Below, one piece after another: positions 62,811 through 64,000 of a stretch of DNA of 64,000 nucleotides. Source of the stretch: Streptomyces sp. GS7. Lineage in GTDB: Bacteria > Actinomycetota > Actinomycetes > Streptomycetales > Streptomycetaceae. The DNA lies in assembly GCF_009834125.1 (NCBI RefSeq), contig NZ_CP047146.1:930001-994000 (forward strand), in the 5' to 3' direction. Every line of letters begins with the position of its first letter. The stretch's first letter is position 1. The translations under genes and the position numbers were made by a program. A model generated the notes under the pieces. It saw only the letters and a program-made list of their open reading frames with translations. It did no database searches and had not been told where the DNA came from.

Positions 62811-62864
62811 GGGGATTGGGGTCTCCCCTGCTCGAACGGAGTTGAGAGCTTGGGGGAAGGTCGG
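62811..62864 (-). repeat. Dispersed hairpin repeat, copy B, in UDP-glucose dehydrogenase leader
   Basis: The reverse complement of this segment matches copy A at 59129-59181 with one extra C and one mismatch over about 53 bases. Both copies point toward the gene that follows them. Here it lies 47-100 bases upstream of the ATG. Confidence 0.88.
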
Positions 62865-63022
62865 GTGGCGGGCGGGATGCGGAAAAACGGCGCTGACCGA
62901 GCATAGTCGGGCAGGGAACGACCCGGTCCGGTCGTGTGCGCCGCCCCTGGGGTGACTGTCGGCAACCTCACGTACCCGTGGCGGGGATCGGCGCCTAGAA
63001 TCCTGTGTCTGTAAGGGTTACT

Positions 63023-63034
63023 TAACGGTAGTTA
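63023..63034. promoter_or_regulatory. Short palindrome upstream of acyl-CoA dehydrogenase
   Basis: TAAC-GGTA-GTTA lies in an AT-rich patch (GTTACTTAACGGTAGTTAGC) 35 bases before the start codon, as expected for a promoter with a TetR- or MarR-type operator. The palindrome is short, so this is tentative. Confidence 0.4.
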
Positions 63035-63068
63035 GCACTGCCGGCACCTCACAGGGGAGTGAGAAACC

Positions 63069-64000
63069 TTGGCGGGAACCGCTGATTTCGATCTGTACCG
63101 GCCGTCCGAGGAGCACGACATGCTCCGCGAGTCGGTGCGCTCGCTCGCCGAGGCGAAGATCGCGCCGTTCGCCGCCGCGGTCGACGAGGAGGCCCGCTTC
63201 CCCCAGGAGGCGCTGGACGCGCTGGTCGCCAGCGACCTGCACGCCGTCCACGTACCCGAGGCGTACGGCGGTGCGGGCGCCGACGCGCTGGCGACCGTGA
63301 TCGTCATCGAGGAGGTCGCCCGGGTCTGCGGTTCCTCCTCCCTCATCCCGGCCGTCAACAAGCTCGGCTCGCTCCCGGTGATCCTCTCCGGCGGCGAGGA
63401 GATCAAGAAGAAGTACCTGGCGCCGCTCGCCAAGGGCGACGCGATGTTCTCGTACTGCCTGAGCGAGCCGGACGCCGGTTCCGACGCGGCCGGGATGAAG
63501 ACCAAGGCGGTGCGGGACGGCGACCACTACGTCCTCAACGGCGTCAAGCGCTGGATCACCAACGCGGGCGTCAGCGAGTACTACACCGTCATGGCCGTCA
63601 CCGACCCGGAGAAGCGCTCCAAGGGAATATCGGCCTTCGTCGTCGAGAAGGGCGATGAGGGCGTCTCCTTCGGCGCGCCGGAGAAGAAGCTCGGCATCAA
63701 GGGTTCGCCGACCCGCGAGGTCTACCTCGACAACGTCCGGATCCCCGCCGACCGCATGATCGGCGCCGAGGGCACCGGCTTCGCCACCGCCATGAAGACC
63801 CTGGACCACACCCGCATCACCATCGCGGCCCAGGCCATCGGCATCGCGCAGGGCGCGCTCGACTACGCCAAGGGGTACGTCCAGGAGCGCAAGCAGTTCG
63901 GCAAGCCGATCGGCGACTTCCAGGGCGTCCAGTTCATGCTCGCCGACATGGCCATGAAGCTGGAGGCGGCCCGCCAGCTGACCTACGCCGCGGCGGCCCG
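63069..64000 (+). CDS. Acyl-CoA dehydrogenase (3' end beyond window)
   Basis: FAD-dependent acyl-CoA dehydrogenase of fatty-acid or branched-chain amino-acid degradation; 310 residues visible. The N-terminal helical domain ('DLYRPSEEHDMLRESVRSLA', 'VPEAYGGAGADALATVIVIE'), the FAD-binding block 'FSYCLSEPDAGSDAAGMKTK', 'NGVKRWITNAGVSEYYTVMA', and the start of the C-terminal domain ('DHTRITIAAQAIGIAQGALD', 'ERKQFGKPIGDFQGVQFMLA') are all canonical. The catalytic Glu is expected after the window end. The start is a TTG at 63069 with GGGGAG ten bases upstream, giving the family N-terminus AGTADFDLYRP. No substrate can be assigned. Confidence 0.93.
   Translation, partial: MAGTADFDLYRPSEEHDMLRESVRSLAEAKIAPFAAAVDEEARFPQEALDALVASDLHAVHVPEAYGGAGADALATVIVIEEVARVCGSSSLIPAVNKLGSLPVILSGGEEIKKKYLAPLAKGDAMFSYCLSEPDAGSDAAGMKTKAVRDGDHYVLNGVKRWITNAGVSEYYTVMAVTDPEKRSKGISAFVVEKGDEGVSFGAPEKKLGIKGSPTREVYLDNVRIPADRMIGAEGTGFATAMKTLDHTRITIAAQAIGIAQGALDYAKGYVQERKQFGKPIGDFQGVQFMLADMAMKLEAARQLTYAAAA

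Overview
The window is 64 kb of very GC-rich DNA with the codon bias, overlapping start/stop junctions (GTGA, ATGA, TTGA) and gene set of a Streptomyces chromosome core. The strongest taxonomic marker is a tRNA-Leu(UAA) gene at 13622-13703 that I recognise as bldA, the developmental tRNA for the rare TTA codon. From memory, the gene order (tandem Rpf proteins, eno, divIC, DUF501, Ppx/GppA, ndh, bldA, thiolase, CBS, hut genes, sigI cluster, purK-purE, acyl-CoA dehydrogenase) matches the SCO305x-SCO309x region of S. coelicolor; I could not check this.

Layout. 1-9600: two resuscitation-promoting factors (the second behind a ydaO/c-di-AMP riboswitch), enolase, DivIC, a DUF501 protein, an exopolyphosphatase, a type II NADH dehydrogenase behind a Rex-like operator, and a cyclopropane-fatty-acid-synthase-like methyltransferase. 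9650-13200: an FtsX/MacB-type ABC exporter. 13600-18000: bldA, then a two-gene glycosyl/polyol-phosphate transferase operon for a wall polymer. 18300-26500: a Bax-inhibitor-like protein, several small conserved proteins, a thiolase, an SGNH hydrolase and cystathionine beta-synthase. 26500-31000: a catabolic island (NCS1 permease, cysteine-dioxygenase-like cupin, amidohydrolase) divergent from a LacI regulator, with an unusual triple operator. 31000-36500: an ECF sigma factor with a SnoaL-like tail, a histidine-ammonia-lyase homologue with an atypical MIO motif, an RpiR regulator and a PLP decarboxylase. 36590-39550: an ABC-2 exporter operon with its own MarR/PadR-like repressor and two tandem palindromes.

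39560-45190 is the histidine utilisation operon hutU / M20 amidohydrolase / hutF / hutI with a recognisable promoter. 45200-47570 is the sigI / arsI / prsI partner-switching stress cluster. 47700-52110 is a four-gene, translationally coupled cell-surface operon: two sortase-type proteins (LPQTG and LAKTG) sharing a duplicated domain flank a DUF916-like wall-binding protein and a neocarzinostatin-like membrane protein. This is the best candidate in the window for a poorly described system. Facing it is a 58-residue secreted peptide. 52700-64000 holds a POT peptide transporter, an OmpR/histidine kinase pair, GtrA, an I42-like inhibitor, purK-purE-dipeptidase, a UDP-glucose dehydrogenase and the start of an acyl-CoA dehydrogenase.

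Non-coding structure is rich. It includes two inverted copies of a ~185 bp 3'-flanking element whose central hairpin keeps its loop while the stem differs by compensating changes (60914-61398). There are also a dispersed hairpin repeat that is translated inside purE, several short tandem repeats, and strong convergent terminators.
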